DNA of 64,000 nt from Sinorhizobium fredii USDA 257 (GCF_000265205.3 NT_187151.1:1-64000); one strand, 5' to 3'. Shown: positions 19,617-29,837, counted from the stretch's first letter. The notes: generated by a model not told the origin, from the letters alone. Numbers and translations are program-made.

Positions 19617-19966
19617 CCGCTTCATGAAATCTCTCTCGTGCGGCTAAATCCCCGCTGAGGTTTGCTTTCGGTGTGCAAGGACAAGTGCCCACGCTGGATT
19701 TCTGGCCGACTTCACTGTCACCGAGGACCAGCGCCGTGCGACCGCGTCAGCCCTTGAAGCGCGGAACAAGAGAGTGCGTAAGCTGCAGCCTTTCTGGAAA
19801 GCGAACATGGAATCTGCGTAATGTCGCCAAGGACCTTCCAATCAATGGAGCTGATCATGGTAGTCGCCGAGAATACGTTGGCGCCTTTGCTCAGGTTAGC
19901 GCTGCCGGATTGCTGCCCGACGGCACAATCTGGGGAATGCTACCGCTTCAGATGATCCTACATTGA
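19515..19966 (+). pseudogene. Second, decayed copy of the DUF269-DUF683 segment
   Basis: The sequence repeats landmarks of 18190-18960 in corrupted form. CATGGAGAG..GACAG, CACTCACGGG, CCGTGCTTC and GAGGACGAGGACT recur in the same order as in the leader of the DUF269 gene. Then follow CTTCATGAAAT, a frame reading ADFTVTEDQRRA (compare ANFTVTEEQRRA), then RVRKLQ and, in broken frames, a counterpart of LPNYWTEIV..AEKTFDAFAQLDAA. Internal deletions shorten it to about half. It is a tandem or recombined remnant of the same gene pair. Confidence 0.65.
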
Positions 19967-20033
19967 GTCTTACTGTTGGTTCTCTCTGCAGATGCGCCGC
20001 CTCTTAACATAATCTTGACGATAGTGAAAAGTG

Positions 20034-20559
20034 ATGCTGGATCTGACGAATGCGAAGCGCATAGGAATTATCGGCGGCGGCATTGTCGGTTGGCTTGCAG
20101 CGATAGCGCTTCGCCGTGTTTTCGACGTTGATGTCGATGTAACGGTCATAGAGGCTCCGACGGTGTTTCCGCTTGGCCCAGGGGAGGGGGGCTCGCTCAA
20201 CCTGATTGACACGTTGTGTCGCAATGAGCTCGACCTGGACGTTTTCATTGGTGAAGCCGGCGCCACCCACAAGCTTGGTGTGCTCTATGAGAATTGGAGG
20301 GGTGGAGGAATCCCGGATCGCTACTACCGCATGTTCGGCGGATCGGGCATACCGGAAATCGAATGCCGCGTCGGCGGTTTCTTCCCTCTGCTGTCGGCGA
20401 GAATTGCCGCAGGTGAGAACCTTCACACGTGCATCCCTGGCTTTGAGTTAATCATAAAGAAGGCATCGCAAGTGGAAATCGACGAGTTGCTGGCAACGGG
20501 TGAGTCTGGACTCTACCCTTCGTTTCACTTCAATCACGCCGGCTTCGAGCGATACCTAA
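20034..20559 (+). pseudogene. Flavin-dependent halogenase-like gene, 5' part
   Basis: The first 175 residues of a tryptophan-halogenase-type FAD enzyme. The dinucleotide-binding motif GIIGGGIVGWLAAIAL is at residues 9-24, and GEGGSLNLID and the FNHAGFERYL region follow. The reading stops at an IS5 insertion. Removing the IS and one TAA duplication restores ERYLRRVGLARGI in one frame, so the insertion broke a once continuous gene. Start ATG 20034. Confidence 0.75.
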
Positions 20560-21491
20560 GAGCCTGACCGAAAAAGAGTTGAGTGAAATCAGCCAGTTGT
20601 GATTCTGTTTGTTTGCTTAGGACGAACGGAGACCACAATGGGCTGGACTGATTTCACCCGTCGGCAATATGCCCGACGCGCAAGGCGGTATGCAAGCGAT
20701 CTGACGGACCGGGAATGGGGATTGATCTCGCCTTGCCTGCCTGGACCGCGGCGGTTGGGCAGGCCGCGCAGCACCGATCTTCGCGAGGTCGTGAATGCGT
20801 TGCTTTACATCGCCACGACGGGGTGCCAGTGGCGGATGATGCCCAAGGATTTTCCGCCTTTTACAACTGTCCAGTCCTATTTCTACGAATGGCGAGCGAC
20901 AGGGTTATGGGGTCGGATCAACCATCATCTTGTGATGGAGGCGCGCGAATTGGAAGGCCGGGAAGCCTCGCCATCTGCTGGCGTGATTGACAGTCAAAGC
21001 GTGAAAACCACGGAAAGCGGCGGAATTTCGGGCTATGACGCGGGCAAGAAGATCAAGGGACGGAAGCGTCATATCGTCGTCGACACGCTCGGGTTGATGG
21101 TCGGCCTCAGGGTTCACAGCGCCGATATCCAAGATCGCGACGGCGCACCTGCCGTCCTCAAAACCATTCTCAAGCGCTGGCCGTGGCTGAGACATATCTT
21201 CGCCGACGGTGGTTATGCCGGACCGAAGCTGAAGGGCGCACTCCAAAAGATCGCTGCCTTCACTCTCCAGATCGTCAAGCGGACCGACAAGGCCAAGGGC
21301 TTCGAAGTTCTGCCGCGGCGCTGGGTCGTGGAGCGCACCTTCGCATGGCTTGGCAGATGCCGACGATTGGCTAAGGATTGGGAGAAGTCCATCGCATCAG
21401 CCGAGGCTTGGATCACTATCGCCCACATCCGGGTCCTGACACGACGCTTGGCAAGGTACGGATATTGTTGAGACCTTTTCGAGTCAGGCTC
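20560..21491 (+). mobile_element. IS5-family insertion sequence (932 bp)
   Basis: The termini GAGCCTGACCGAAAAAG and, read inward from the right, GAGCCTGACTCGAAAAG are inverted repeats. TAA is duplicated at 20557-20559 and 21492-21494 within CTAAG, the target type of the IS427-like branch of IS5. Confidence 0.88.
20638..21471 (+). CDS. tnpA: IS5-family transposase
   Basis: A 277-residue DDE transposase in one frame: the N-terminal DUF4096-type domain (DLTDREWGLISPCLPG), the first Asp in GVIDSQSVKTTE, the second in IFADGGYAGPKL, and the Glu in WVVERTFAWLGRCRRLAKDWE. The ATG at 20638 was taken as start. The gene is intact and the element appears recent, since its ends and duplication are perfect. 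Confidence 0.88.
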   Translation: MGWTDFTRRQYARRARRYASDLTDREWGLISPCLPGPRRLGRPRSTDLREVVNALLYIATTGCQWRMMPKDFPPFTTVQSYFYEWRATGLWGRINHHLVMEARELEGREASPSAGVIDSQSVKTTESGGISGYDAGKKIKGRKRHIVVDTLGLMVGLRVHSADIQDRDGAPAVLKTILKRWPWLRHIFADGGYAGPKLKGALQKIAAFTLQIVKRTDKAKGFEVLPRRWVVERTFAWLGRCRRLAKDWEKSIASAEAWITIAHIRVLTRRLARYGYC

Positions 21492-22474
21492 TAAGGCGTG
21501 TCGGACTGGCACGTGGGATCACTTCTCGTAGGGCTGTGGTACACGGGATGAGACTCGACGACCGAGGGCATGTAAACGCTTTCCAGCTCGGAGGCGAAGA
21601 ACTTGAAGTCGACTTCGCCGTCGATGCGTCCGGATTTGCCAGATTGGGTCTCGGCAAAGTCTTTAATACGCGCTGGTGTTCGTTCGCAAATGTGCTGCCT
21701 ACTGATCGTGCGATCATCGTTGAGCTTGAGCCGCGGGCATCATCCCCCGTTACCCGTGCTACCGCCATGAAAGCCGGATGGATGTGGGAAGCCCCATTGA
21801 ATCGCTCGATCAGTGCCGGTTATGCATTCAGCAGCAGATATGCGGACGCTGCGATGGCAATCGCCGAGGTTGAGAATCACTATGGATTCCGTGTGGAGGC
21901 GAAACACGAGCTTTCGCTGGATCAAGGTTACTTTTCGACCGCATGGGTTAACAATTTCGTGGCTTTGGGAACGGCGTCGGGTTTTGTTGAGCCCCTGGAG
22001 GCTGCACTTGCCGCCCACACCTTCGAAGCGTTAAGGAATTTGGAGCGCATTCTCGCCAACGGAAGCGGCATTTTGCCCGCTCGGGCCATCGAAGGCTATA
22101 ACAGCGCGAACGCACGGTGCTAAACGGGTGTTCGGGACTTCCTGAGGCTGCACTACGATTCCAAGCGAATTGACACACCGTTTTGGCGAGATCTTGCCGC
22201 AGCCGAGTTGCCGGAAGGATATGCCAACCTGAGGGCTTGCTTCCAAAAACGGACACCGCGCTTTATCGATATCCAACCGTATGTCGGAAGCGGATGGCAG
22301 AGCCTCTTCCACGAAATTGATTGGATTTCAGTGGCGGTCCCTCTAGGAGTAGTGCCGCAGGCGGCCGCATGCGCCGAACTACGCAGGCTCTCGACGGAAA
22401 GTCGAAGTGAGGTCCAGGCCTATGTTGATCGGCTGAAGGGAACAATAGCCAAGATCAGCAGCACGAGGGGATGA
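21492..22474 (+). pseudogene. Flavin-dependent halogenase-like gene, 3' part
   Basis: It continues the halogenase-like protein for about 327 residues. It holds FAVDASGFARLG, the sequence AGWMWEAPL, which corresponds to the WxWxIP motif typical of flavin halogenases (here W-M-W-E-A-P), and ALGTASGFVEPLEA, the FAD-binding end motif. An additional in-frame TAA (22121-22123, NARC*TGVRDFL) breaks the frame. The gene is therefore doubly inactivated. Total length before decay was about 505 residues, normal for the family. Confidence 0.75.
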
Positions 22475-22632
22475 TGCACTAATCGTTGCGTATTCCGGTG
22501 AAGTCGGCCGCTGATTCCGAAACGAAGCCGGCCACCTATTCCGATTTCATTCCGGCCACCATTCCGATCTGAAGCCGGCCAGTTGATGCTCCCCTGGGCC
22601 GTTGTTTTGCATGGCGCGTGATTGTCGCGCGG

Positions 22633-23376
22633 TCAAGCGGCGGATGGTGTTTGACGCTGCTTTCGCAAGCTCTCGCCGTGCAGTTCGATGCGGTAGGCGT
22701 TGTGGACAAGGCGGTCGAGGATTGCATCGGCGATCGTAGGATTGCCGATCATGTCATACCAGTGATCGACGGGCACCTGGCTGGTGACGATGGTGGATCG
22801 CTTCTCGTAGCGGTCCTCGACGATCTCCAGGAGATCGCGCCGCTGCTCGTCGTTGAGCTTCTCCGGACCCCAGTCGTCGAGGATGAGCAGGTCGGTTCTG
22901 GCGAGCGCCTTGAGGACCTTGGGATATCGGCCGTCGCCGCGCGCCAGCGCAAGGGTGGCGAACAGCCTGGGCAGGCGATGATAGGCGACGGAGAAGTCCT
23001 CGCGGCATGCCTTGTGTCCGAGCGCGCAGGCCAGCCAGCTCTTGCCGACGCCGGCGGGTCCGATCAGCAAGAGGCTATGGTGTTGCCTGATCCAGTCGCA
23101 GTTGGCGAGCTTCAGGACGAGATTGCGATCGAGGCCGCGGGCGGCGCGGAAGTCGATGTTCTCGATCTGGGCATCATGGCGCAGCCTCGCGGCGCGAGCC
23201 CTTGCCTCGAAGCGCTTCTGGCGGCGCGTGGTCGCCTCGCGTTCGAGCAGCAGAGCGAGCCATTCGCCATGCTCGAGGTGTCTGGCTTCCGGCTGCGCCT
23301 CGAGCTCCTGATAGGCGCTGGCCATGCCTGTCAGGCCGAGTTCGCGCAGCATGTCGATGGTGGGATTGGTCAGCAT
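22633..23376 (-). CDS. istB: IS21-family helper ATPase IstB
   Basis: A 247-residue AAA+ ATPase that assists the IstA transposase and picks targets. Walker A is LLIGPAGVGKSWLA, Walker B LLILDDWG, with the sensor IVTSQVPVDHW. The N-terminal domain (LTGMASAYQELEAQPEARHLEHGEWLALLL) is complete. The ATG at 23376 is preceded by GGAGACACCTG. The gene is intact although its partner istA is split. Confidence 0.92.
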   Translation of the reverse strand: MLTNPTIDMLRELGLTGMASAYQELEAQPEARHLEHGEWLALLLEREATTRRQKRFEARARAARLRHDAQIENIDFRAARGLDRNLVLKLANCDWIRQHHSLLLIGPAGVGKSWLACALGHKACREDFSVAYHRLPRLFATLALARGDGRYPKVLKALARTDLLILDDWGPEKLNDEQRRDLLEIVEDRYEKRSTIVTSQVPVDHWYDMIGNPTIADAILDRLVHNAYRIELHGESLRKQRQTPSAA

Positions 23377-23390
23377 TATCAGGTGTCTCC

Positions 23391-24302
23391 TCAATGGAAG
23401 TAGCCGGGGCCACGCAGATTGGCGTGTTCCATGACGGCGGCGGGTTCGGTGGAATGTCTGAGGGCCTTGTGGGTTGCGATGAGCGAGGCAATCGTCTTGC
23501 AGGTCAGGCCGCCGATCTCGACGGCCCGTGCCGAAACGACCTCGGCGCGCTCGCGGCTGAGGTCGCGATAGAGGCGCAGGATGCCGAGGCATGTTCTGAA
23601 GCCTTGCTCGGGATGTGGCCGGCTGGCGAGAATGGCGACGATCAGCCCTTCGGTCTGCGGACCGATGGACGCGCCCCAGCGCCGGAAGCGCTCCGGCGTC
23701 CATTCGGCGTATCGGCGGTGGGAGCTCGGCATGTGCGCGGGGTCTGTTCCATAGCGCGGCCCGCCATAGCGGCGCTGATGGACCGCGACGCGTTTGCCGC
23801 GATGGAAGATCTCGATCATTCGCGCGGTCGCCCGGATATCGACCTGCTGACGAATGAGCGCGTGCGGGACGGAATAGAAGAAGCTCCTGAACTCGGCATG
23901 GTAATCCGTCGAGACCCGCGCAAAGCGCCATTCGGCGAACTCGTACTCCTCGGCGGGCAAGCTTGCGAGCGCCGCGCGTTCGACCGTCTCGAAGAGATGG
24001 CGGCGGCTGACACCCAACCGGCGCATGACATGATTGTTGATGCGCTCCAGCACGTCGGCGATTGCGGCATTGGCCTCGGCGAGCGAGAAGAACGTCTGTT
24101 TGCGCAAGCGGCCGAGAAGGCAACTCTGGGCGAAGCGCATGCCGTTCTCGACCTTCGCTTTGTCCTTCGGGCGTCGCGGTCGGGCCGGCAGAACGCCGAC
24201 ACCATAGTGGGACGCCATCATGCCGTAACTGCGGTTGATCTCGGGATCGTAGAAGCTGGCGCGGCTGACGCCGGACTTCAGATTGTCGGGCACGACCAGG
24301 CG
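23391..24302 (-). pseudogene. istA: IstA transposase, C-terminal part (split by IS3)
   Basis: About 300 residues with VVPDNLKSGVSRASFYDPEINRSY (the catalytic region around the second Asp), RPRRPKDKAKVENGMRF with the Glu, and the C-terminal beta-barrel region (YHAEFRSFFYSVPHALI). Joined with 25575-26202 after removing the IS3 element and one GGCG copy, it reads GGVPRLVVPDNL without a break. Confidence 0.88.
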
Positions 24303-24366
24303 TGACCTTGCCCCGTTGAAATAATCCATTTTGAAGTAAGCTCTGGCCCATTGAGAGGACCAGAGA

Positions 24367-24633
24367 ATGAAGCGCAACCGTTTCACAGACGAACAGATCA
24401 TCGGGATTCTGAAGGAGCACGAGGCGGGCACGCCGGTCTCGGAGCTTTGCCGCAAGCACGGCGTCAGCGATGCGAGCATCTATAAATGGAAGGCCAAATT
24501 CGGCGGCATGGACGTGTCCGAAGCCAAGCGGCTGAAGACGCTGGAGGACGAGAACGCGAAGCTGAAGCGGCTTCTGGCGGATGCGATGCTCGACAATGCT
24601 GCTCTGAAAGACCTTTTGGGAAAGAAGTGGTGA
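24367..24633 (+). CDS. IS3-family OrfA (helix-turn-helix subunit)
   Basis: An 88-residue DNA-binding protein: [36 protein letters not shown], then a leucine-zipper-like [20 protein letters not shown]. Its stop overlaps the GTG of orfB (GTGA). In IS407-type elements both parts join into one transposase by frameshifting. Confidence 0.9.
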   Translation: MKRNRFTDEQIIGILKEHEAGTPVSELCRKHGVSDASIYKWKAKFGGMDVSEAKRLKTLEDENAKLKRLLADAMLDNAALKDLLGKKW

Positions 24634-25556
24634 CGCCCGCAGCCAAGCGGAGTGCTGTCGCGCATCTGATGAGCCAACATGGGATGAGCGAACGGCGGGC
24701 GTGTAAAGCCATCGGCTTTTGCCGAATGACGATCCGTTATGAAACCAGGCGCAGCGACGATCATGGCCTTCGCGAGCGAATGAAGGCGCTGGCACATGAA
24801 CGCCGCCGCTTCGGCTATCGACGCATTCATGTGCTGCTCAGACGTGAGGGACACCTAGTGAACCACAAAAAGCTCTTCCGGCTCTATCGGGAGGAGAAGC
24901 TGACGGTGCGCAAGCGCGGCGGCCGTAAGCGAGCGATTGGCACCCGAGCGCCGATGCTGATCCCGATGACTGCCAATGATCGTTGGTCGCTGGACTTCGT
25001 GTCGGATCAACTCACCGATGGACGCAGGTTCCGGATTCTGACGGTCGTCGACGATTGCACCAGAGAATGCTTGGGCCTCATCGCCGATACTTCGCTGTCC
25101 GGCCTGCGGGTTGCCCGTGAGCTGGACCGGATCATCCAGGCACGCGGCAAGCCCAGGATGATCGTCAGCGACAACGGCAGCGAATTCACCAGCAACGCGA
25201 TCCTGCAATGGACGGACCGGGGCAAGGTGGATTGGCACTACATCGCGCCTGGCAAGCCGATCCAGAACGCCTTCATCGAAAGCTTCAATGGGCGGCTGCG
25301 AGACGAGTTCTTGAATGAAACCCTGTTCTCGTCACTTTCTCATGCTCGCTCAGCGCTTTTAAACTGGCGCAGCGATTACAACGATTGCCGACCACACTCC
25401 GGCCTCGGCTGGCTGACCCCTGCCGAGTTCGCTCAGACCATCAACCCGCGACGTGATGCGGTGCTGCGCAGCCGAAATGGCTCCGCACCGCAACCCGCCG
25501 CTACCGCCCCAAATACAGCAACCAAAAACCGCTGGAGCGAACTCAAAATCGGATAA
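24630..25556 (+). CDS. IS3-family OrfB (DDE integrase subunit)
   Basis: A 308-residue catalytic subunit. The HTH_21-like region ([23 protein letters not shown]) is followed by the DDE core: Asp in [10 protein letters not shown], Asp in [12 protein letters not shown], and Glu in [17 protein letters not shown]-terminal [11 protein letters not shown] block is present. The start GTG 24630 overlaps the orfA stop; expression as an OrfAB fusion by frameshift is likely. Confidence 0.9.
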   Translation: MTPAAKRSAVAHLMSQHGMSERRACKAIGFCRMTIRYETRRSDDHGLRERMKALAHERRRFGYRRIHVLLRREGHLVNHKKLFRLYREEKLTVRKRGGRKRAIGTRAPMLIPMTANDRWSLDFVSDQLTDGRRFRILTVVDDCTRECLGLIADTSLSGLRVARELDRIIQARGKPRMIVSDNGSEFTSNAILQWTDRGKVDWHYIAPGKPIQNAFIESFNGRLRDEFLNETLFSSLSHARSALLNWRSDYNDCRPHSGLGWLTPAEFAQTINPRRDAVLRSRNGSAPQPAATAPNTATKNRWSELKIG

Positions 25557-25574
25557 AAGTTGGGGGCAAGGTCA

Positions 25575-26202
25575 GGCGGGGCACACCGCCGAAGAAGGCG
25601 AACATGCGCACATGTGAGCCGACCCAGTCCGGTAAGGTCTGGGTCCAGGTCACCTCGGCGAAGGTGTAGCTCGATGCGCCGAGCACGCCAAGGAACAGCT
25701 CCGCCTCGCGGACTTCGCCAGTCTTGCGATCGACGATCGGCACCCTCTTACCGGAATAGTCGACGAAGACCTTGTCGCCGGCCGCATGCTCCTGGCGCAT
25801 CGTCGGCGAAAGGCGCTGCTCGAACCCGCGGAACAGCTCGCAGAAACGGCTATAGCCATAACCATCGGGATGGACGCTGCGATATTCCTCCCACAGGATC
25901 AGCAGTGTCACGCCGGGCTTCTTCAATTCGATAGAGAGCTGTGCCCAGTTCGGCTCGTGACGTCGCCGTTGGCCCTGCTTGACGCCGGCGCGGGCGAAAA
26001 GCCGAGACTCAAGAGCATCGTCTGTCAGCTCTCCCGGCAATGGCCAGCTCAGCCCCGCCATCGCAGCCCGCTTCAGGTTATCCTGGACGGTGCTGCGGGC
26101 AACGCCGAGGATCACCGCAATCTCTCGGCTGCTTGTCCCGCTTCCGGCAAGCCGGAGCATCTGTCGTAATTGTCGCATGGTCAGCCTTCTCTTCGCTGGC
26201 AT
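25575..26202 (-). pseudogene. istA: IstA transposase, N-terminal part (split by IS3)
   Basis: About 209 residues from ATG 26202: the HTH domain (MRQLRQMLRLAGSGTSSREIAVILGVARSTVQ), the linker, and the start of the catalytic domain with DKVFVDYSGKRVPIVD (first Asp) up to FAFFGGVPR, where the IS3 element begins. Confidence 0.88.
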
Positions 26203-26500
26203 CAAACTCTCCTCGTGTAACGGGAGGCTTGATGCCAAAGTTGCTGACCCAAGGGGTATCTTCAGAGCCGGAAACCGGCCGGTCTTTGATTGGAATCGTG
26301 GCCGGCTTCAAATCGGAACGGTGGCCGGATTTTGATCGGAATGGTGGCCGGCTTCAGGTCGGAATCCGCAAATCGTCACACAAAAGCCCACTCCGCGGCC
26401 GAAGCCGTGTACCAGGGTCTTGCTTCATGATCATGGCGGGGCGGCACATTGATCGTGAGCAGGGTGTCTCAAAGCCGGTCAAATCCGCGGCTGCGAACGA

Positions 26501-27439
26501 CTAGGGTCGATATTCCACTGAATCACGCGGAGTTGTCATGTGCAACGCTTCCTGTAGTAGTACCTGCCGCATCCAGATGCTCGCCTGATCCCTGTTGTGT
26601 AGGCTAGGCCACTGGACAGCTTGGGCGAATGGTGGAAGTGCCAGTGGAAGTTCGGCGACCCGCAGCGGCGTTGTTTTTGCGAAATGTTCCACCAGCCGTA
26701 ACGGCATGGTCGCTATGCGATCGGTTCCCGACAGCAAAGGCGGGATTAGACTAAATCCCGGCACGACGACTTCGATGCGCCTCTTGAGACCGTGCTCAAG
26801 CAACAACCAATTCTCGATGGAGGGCTTTAGCGTACGTCCGAACTTAGCCGCAATATGACCCATCGATCCGTAGTTTTCGAAAGAAAGCTGCCGTTTTAAC
26901 TGCTTGTTAGTGGGGCAACCTACGCAAACCAGCGTGTCGTCGAGCAGTTTCGCCTTTGGATGATCGCTCGACGCGAACAATTCCGGAAGGATCACGAAAT
27001 CGACGTCACCGTACCGGAGAAGTTCATCGGGATCCTCAGTGAGAGGCAGCAACTCGAAGCCGATGCCAGGCGCCTCTCGCGCCAGCCGCTTCACGACTCT
27101 TTCAAAAAACACCAGCATTATGACGTCGGAAAGCCTGATCCTGAAGCGTCGCTGCGACTGAACTGGGTTAAACATATCCCAAGAAATGATGGAGAACTGG
27201 ATGTGCAGCAGAGCATCGCGGACTGCGGGGGCGAGCGCTATCGCACGCGGAGTTGGGATAAGTTCGCGACCTCGCATCGTGAACAAGTCGTCGCCGAAAT
27301 AGGTGCGTAGGCGGGCGATGGCGGCGCTCATGGCCGGCTGACTGAGGTTGATACTGCGAGCAGCTGCGGTAACGCTTCGCTTTGTCATCAGAGCATCGAG
27401 CGCTACGAGCAGATTAAGATCAAGTCCCTTAAAACGCAT
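26501..27439 (-). CDS. nodD2: LysR-family nodulation regulator NodD2
   Basis: A 312-residue NodD protein, beginning [19 protein letters not shown] with the LysR helix-turn-helix ([20 protein letters not shown]). The co-inducer domain holds the NodD blocks [48 protein letters not shown] and [13 protein letters not shown]. NodD proteins bind nod boxes and respond to plant flavonoids. I call it NodD2 because it lies just ahead of ttsI on the opposite strand, as in pNGR234a; the sequence alone could not separate NodD1 from NodD2. No nod box lies close to its own start. Confidence 0.88.
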   Translation of the reverse strand: MRFKGLDLNLLVALDALMTKRSVTAAARSINLSQPAMSAAIARLRTYFGDDLFTMRGRELIPTPRAIALAPAVRDALLHIQFSIISWDMFNPVQSQRRFRIRLSDVIMLVFFERVVKRLAREAPGIGFELLPLTEDPDELLRYGDVDFVILPELFASSDHPKAKLLDDTLVCVGCPTNKQLKRQLSFENYGSMGHIAAKFGRTLKPSIENWLLLEHGLKRRIEVVVPGFSLIPPLLSGTDRIATMPLRLVEHFAKTTPLRVAELPLALPPFAQAVQWPSLHNRDQASIWMRQVLLQEALHMTTPRDSVEYRP

Positions 27440-28797
27440 TATTTAATTCAACCAAAGCGTTTCTACCCTCATAGAACAGGTAGTTTTCAGTGATGTTACA
27501 GAGTGAGCGCCGTTGCCTTGTTCCCGCTGCTCAGAAGAACATGAGGGAGTGGAGCGCACTCCGTCCCGAGTACCGTAAAGAGCGTGGGACTATCCCACCA
27601 CATTCGACACACCAAATGAGTGGTGCGTTGGACAAAACTTCGGCTTGCAGAGGCCTCTCCAGCGTGCTGATGAGAAAGGTGTGCAACCCGGACCCCGGCA
27701 CTTTCGAGAGCTGACGTCGGTGACCAGCTGATCCCCGATAAGGGAGTGATCCTCCGGCTTGGTTAGCCTGTTCTTCAATGCGATATTGGTTTTGCGGGCG
27801 GTCTCAATTTCGGACGTGGTTTCCAATCTGCTGGGGTGCATCAGTGGCTCCGGGCAGTCCGCCGTTTTCGAGCCGATCTGGCACGCGGCTGTGGAACTCT
27901 TCGCCCATCGCCTCAATGAACCACTCCTGCGTGCCAGCAAAGACCTTGAGTTCGACCCTCTTTAGCGACGCCGACCTCCTCAACCCGATCGACGCGTCGG
28001 GTTAATGTCTCGGCAGCAGGATCAGGAGAGGACGACCCGCCCAGGATCACATTGTCTTGTGCGGGCGTGCCGCCTGGCTGGAACTTTCCTGAGTGCATCA
28101 ATGGCATCTTTCTGATAATCAGACGAAGCGATGGCGGATACTAGTGCCGCATCGACCCGGTCGCGCTATGCAAAGTTCATATCCCGCCATGCGCTTGAGA
28201 TATGGTTCTAAACTCTTTCCAGGATCAGTGCTGCCAGCCGACGAGTCCTGACCCACACATGGAGTAAAACGCCCGACCTCTCACTTTCGCAGAGGACGAA
28301 TAGCTCCTGATTGAACCTTCAGGAGCTTGACATCGCGGACTGCAGACGGCAGGCGACACACCCGCGAAGCCTTTTTGTATGCCAGCTTGCTCCTAGTTTC
28401 TTAGTTCGCCGCGAATCGCCTCACTTCAACCGCGTCGGAACCAAACGTTGATCCGATGTGATGAGCCATTGATGCCAGACGTGCCCCACTCCACATTGGT
28501 TTCCGAAGAGCACCATTAAATCTGCGCCCAATATCTACTGCTGCTGTTAATCAGCCTGGCTGACAGAAAGCTGACGCGGAGGGGTTAGGGCGTTGTTCAT
28601 GTACAGCCACAAAACTTCTTCCAGCGAATTTAGGATTGGGTAATAGTCATTCGCGCTAGTGTGTTCTGGATGTCCATCAGTGTTCGTCTCGCGATCCTTG
28701 ATCGAACCGGAGCTCGCCGTTCAGCCTGAGTGGTTCATGTAACGGCAGAGCAGTGTGCGACGACAGCTCGACCCCCGAAGTAAATGTAGCGAAATGC
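27440..28797. other. Intergenic region between nodD2 and the ttsI nod box, with a decayed frame
   Basis: No intact gene. On the minus strand from about 28107 to 27600, two adjoining frames read like one broken protein: MPLMHSGKFQPGGTPAQDN.. up to RVEEVGVAK, then after a one-base shift near 27960 VELKVFAGTQEWFIEAMGEEF and onward. I do not recognise the family. 28110-28797 holds nothing I can support. Confidence 0.45.
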
Positions 28798-28844
28798 ATT
28801 CATGATGCAGATGCCTTCGATCCGAAGAATCGATTTGCTCAATC
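28798..28844 (+). promoter_or_regulatory. nod box in front of ttsI
   Basis: Forty-seven bases fit the nod box layout: ATTCATGATGCAGATG, then TTCGATCCGAAGAATCGATTT and CTCAATC. The two ATC...GAT palindromes are kept (ATCCGAAGAATCGAT at the core). It lies about 290 bases upstream of ttsI on the same strand and should make the type III regulon respond to NodD and flavonoids. Confidence 0.85.
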
Positions 28845-29133
28845 AGTTTCTCTTAAGGCAAAGGCTGATCTAATGAAGGTGTAAGGGCATATCAATGCGC
28901 AGAGAAATCGCAGGTGTATTTTTGGCATCATGGGCTCGCCGACCGGTGTATTTCTGCTCGTCAACAGACCTTCGCCCCCGCTATCACAGGTGTTTGGGTT
29001 ACATGCTCCTTCGATTAGCCCTCGCAAGGAGCGGGTACGAATACTGCGATCAGTCGCGCGGTACTGCTGTCACCCCGGTCATAGTCCGCGGTGACGTGCT
29101 CAATTGGCTGTCCTGCCTTGATAGGAGAATGAA

Positions 29134-29814
29134 ATGCGAACGTTGCTCGTGGATACGGATCTTACCCGCGCGGTCCGAGGCGCGCTCGGTGACGGCGGCT
29201 TTGCCGTTGATGTAGTTGGCACGCTGGAACAGGCGTCGAGCGCATTTTTTTCAGCGAGCTATGAAATTCTTCTGCTGGAGTTGGTACTGCCAGATGGCGA
29301 TGGACTGGATTGGCTGAGGCAGCTAAGGAGCGACGGGTATTCAGTTCCTGCCGTCATTATGAGCAGGCTCGACGATCTCGAGAAACGAATTTCGGTATTC
29401 AATAGTGGCGCGGACGATTTTCTCCGTAAACCCGTCTCTACGGATGAGCTCATCGCCAGAATGCGGGCCCTTCTGCGCCGATCGACACAGATCACTTGCC
29501 CCATCATTGAATTTGGCAACCTCCACTTCGATCCGATCGGCCGACAGGTGTCGGTTGACGGTCATCCGTTAATGATCGCACGTCGCGAACTATGCATTCT
29601 AGAGCATCTGCTTAACCGCGCGGGTCGCATCGTGCCGCGTGCGCGGTTGGAAGATCAACTCTATTCGTTCAACGACGAAGTTTCAGGCAACGCGCTTGAA
29701 GCCGGAATCTACCGCTTACGCGGGTATCTCAGTAGGTCAGGTGCCACGTTGCGGATCAGGACCGTGCGCGGCATTGGCTACGTTCTTGAATTGACTGACG
29801 CGTCATCAGCATAG
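29134..29814 (+). CDS. ttsI: Type III secretion transcriptional activator TtsI
   Basis: A 226-residue OmpR-type response regulator that binds tts boxes and activates the T3SS and effector genes. The receiver domain (residues 1-115) has the acidic pair region (DTDLTRAV), but the phospho-acceptor position reads LLLELVLPDGDGL with Glu instead of Asp. This substitution is known for TtsI and is thought to mimic phosphorylation. The conserved Lys is in FLRKPVSTDEL. The winged-helix DNA-binding domain (about 125-222) ends IRTVRGIGYVLEL. Start ATG 29134 after TAGGAGAATGAA. It heads a unit with rhcC2 and y4xK under the nod box. Confidence 0.95.
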   Translation: MRTLLVDTDLTRAVRGALGDGGFAVDVVGTLEQASSAFFSASYEILLLELVLPDGDGLDWLRQLRSDGYSVPAVIMSRLDDLEKRISVFNSGADDFLRKPVSTDELIARMRALLRRSTQITCPIIEFGNLHFDPIGRQVSVDGHPLMIARRELCILEHLLNRAGRIVPRARLEDQLYSFNDEVSGNALEAGIYRLRGYLSRSGATLRIRTVRGIGYVLELTDASSA

Positions 29815-29837
29815 TCGAATTTGAAGGAAGGACTGCC

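Larger units (their letters stand above)
24303..25574 (+). mobile_element. IS3-family element (IS407 type) inside istA, 1272 bp
   Basis: Ends: TGACCTTGCCCC at 24303-24314 and its complement GGGGCAAGGTCA at 25563-25574. Both are flanked by a 4-base duplication GGCG (24299-24302, 25575-25578), the duplication length typical of the IS407 branch. The insertion is younger than the IS21 element. Confidence 0.92.
22513..26370 (-). mobile_element. IS21-family element, interrupted by an IS3 element
   Basis: Each end carries multiple copies of a sequence like ATTCCGATNTGAAGCCGGCCA (left 22513-22585, right 26285-26370), the IS21 style of terminal repeats. Inside are istA and istB on the minus strand. 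istA is split at 24303-25574. I find no clear direct repeat around the ends, so the outer borders are good to a few bases only. Confidence 0.85.

Noticed and set aside
22618..24305. Plus-strand frames over istB and istA
   Set aside because: Shadows of the IS21 genes with no independent family signal.
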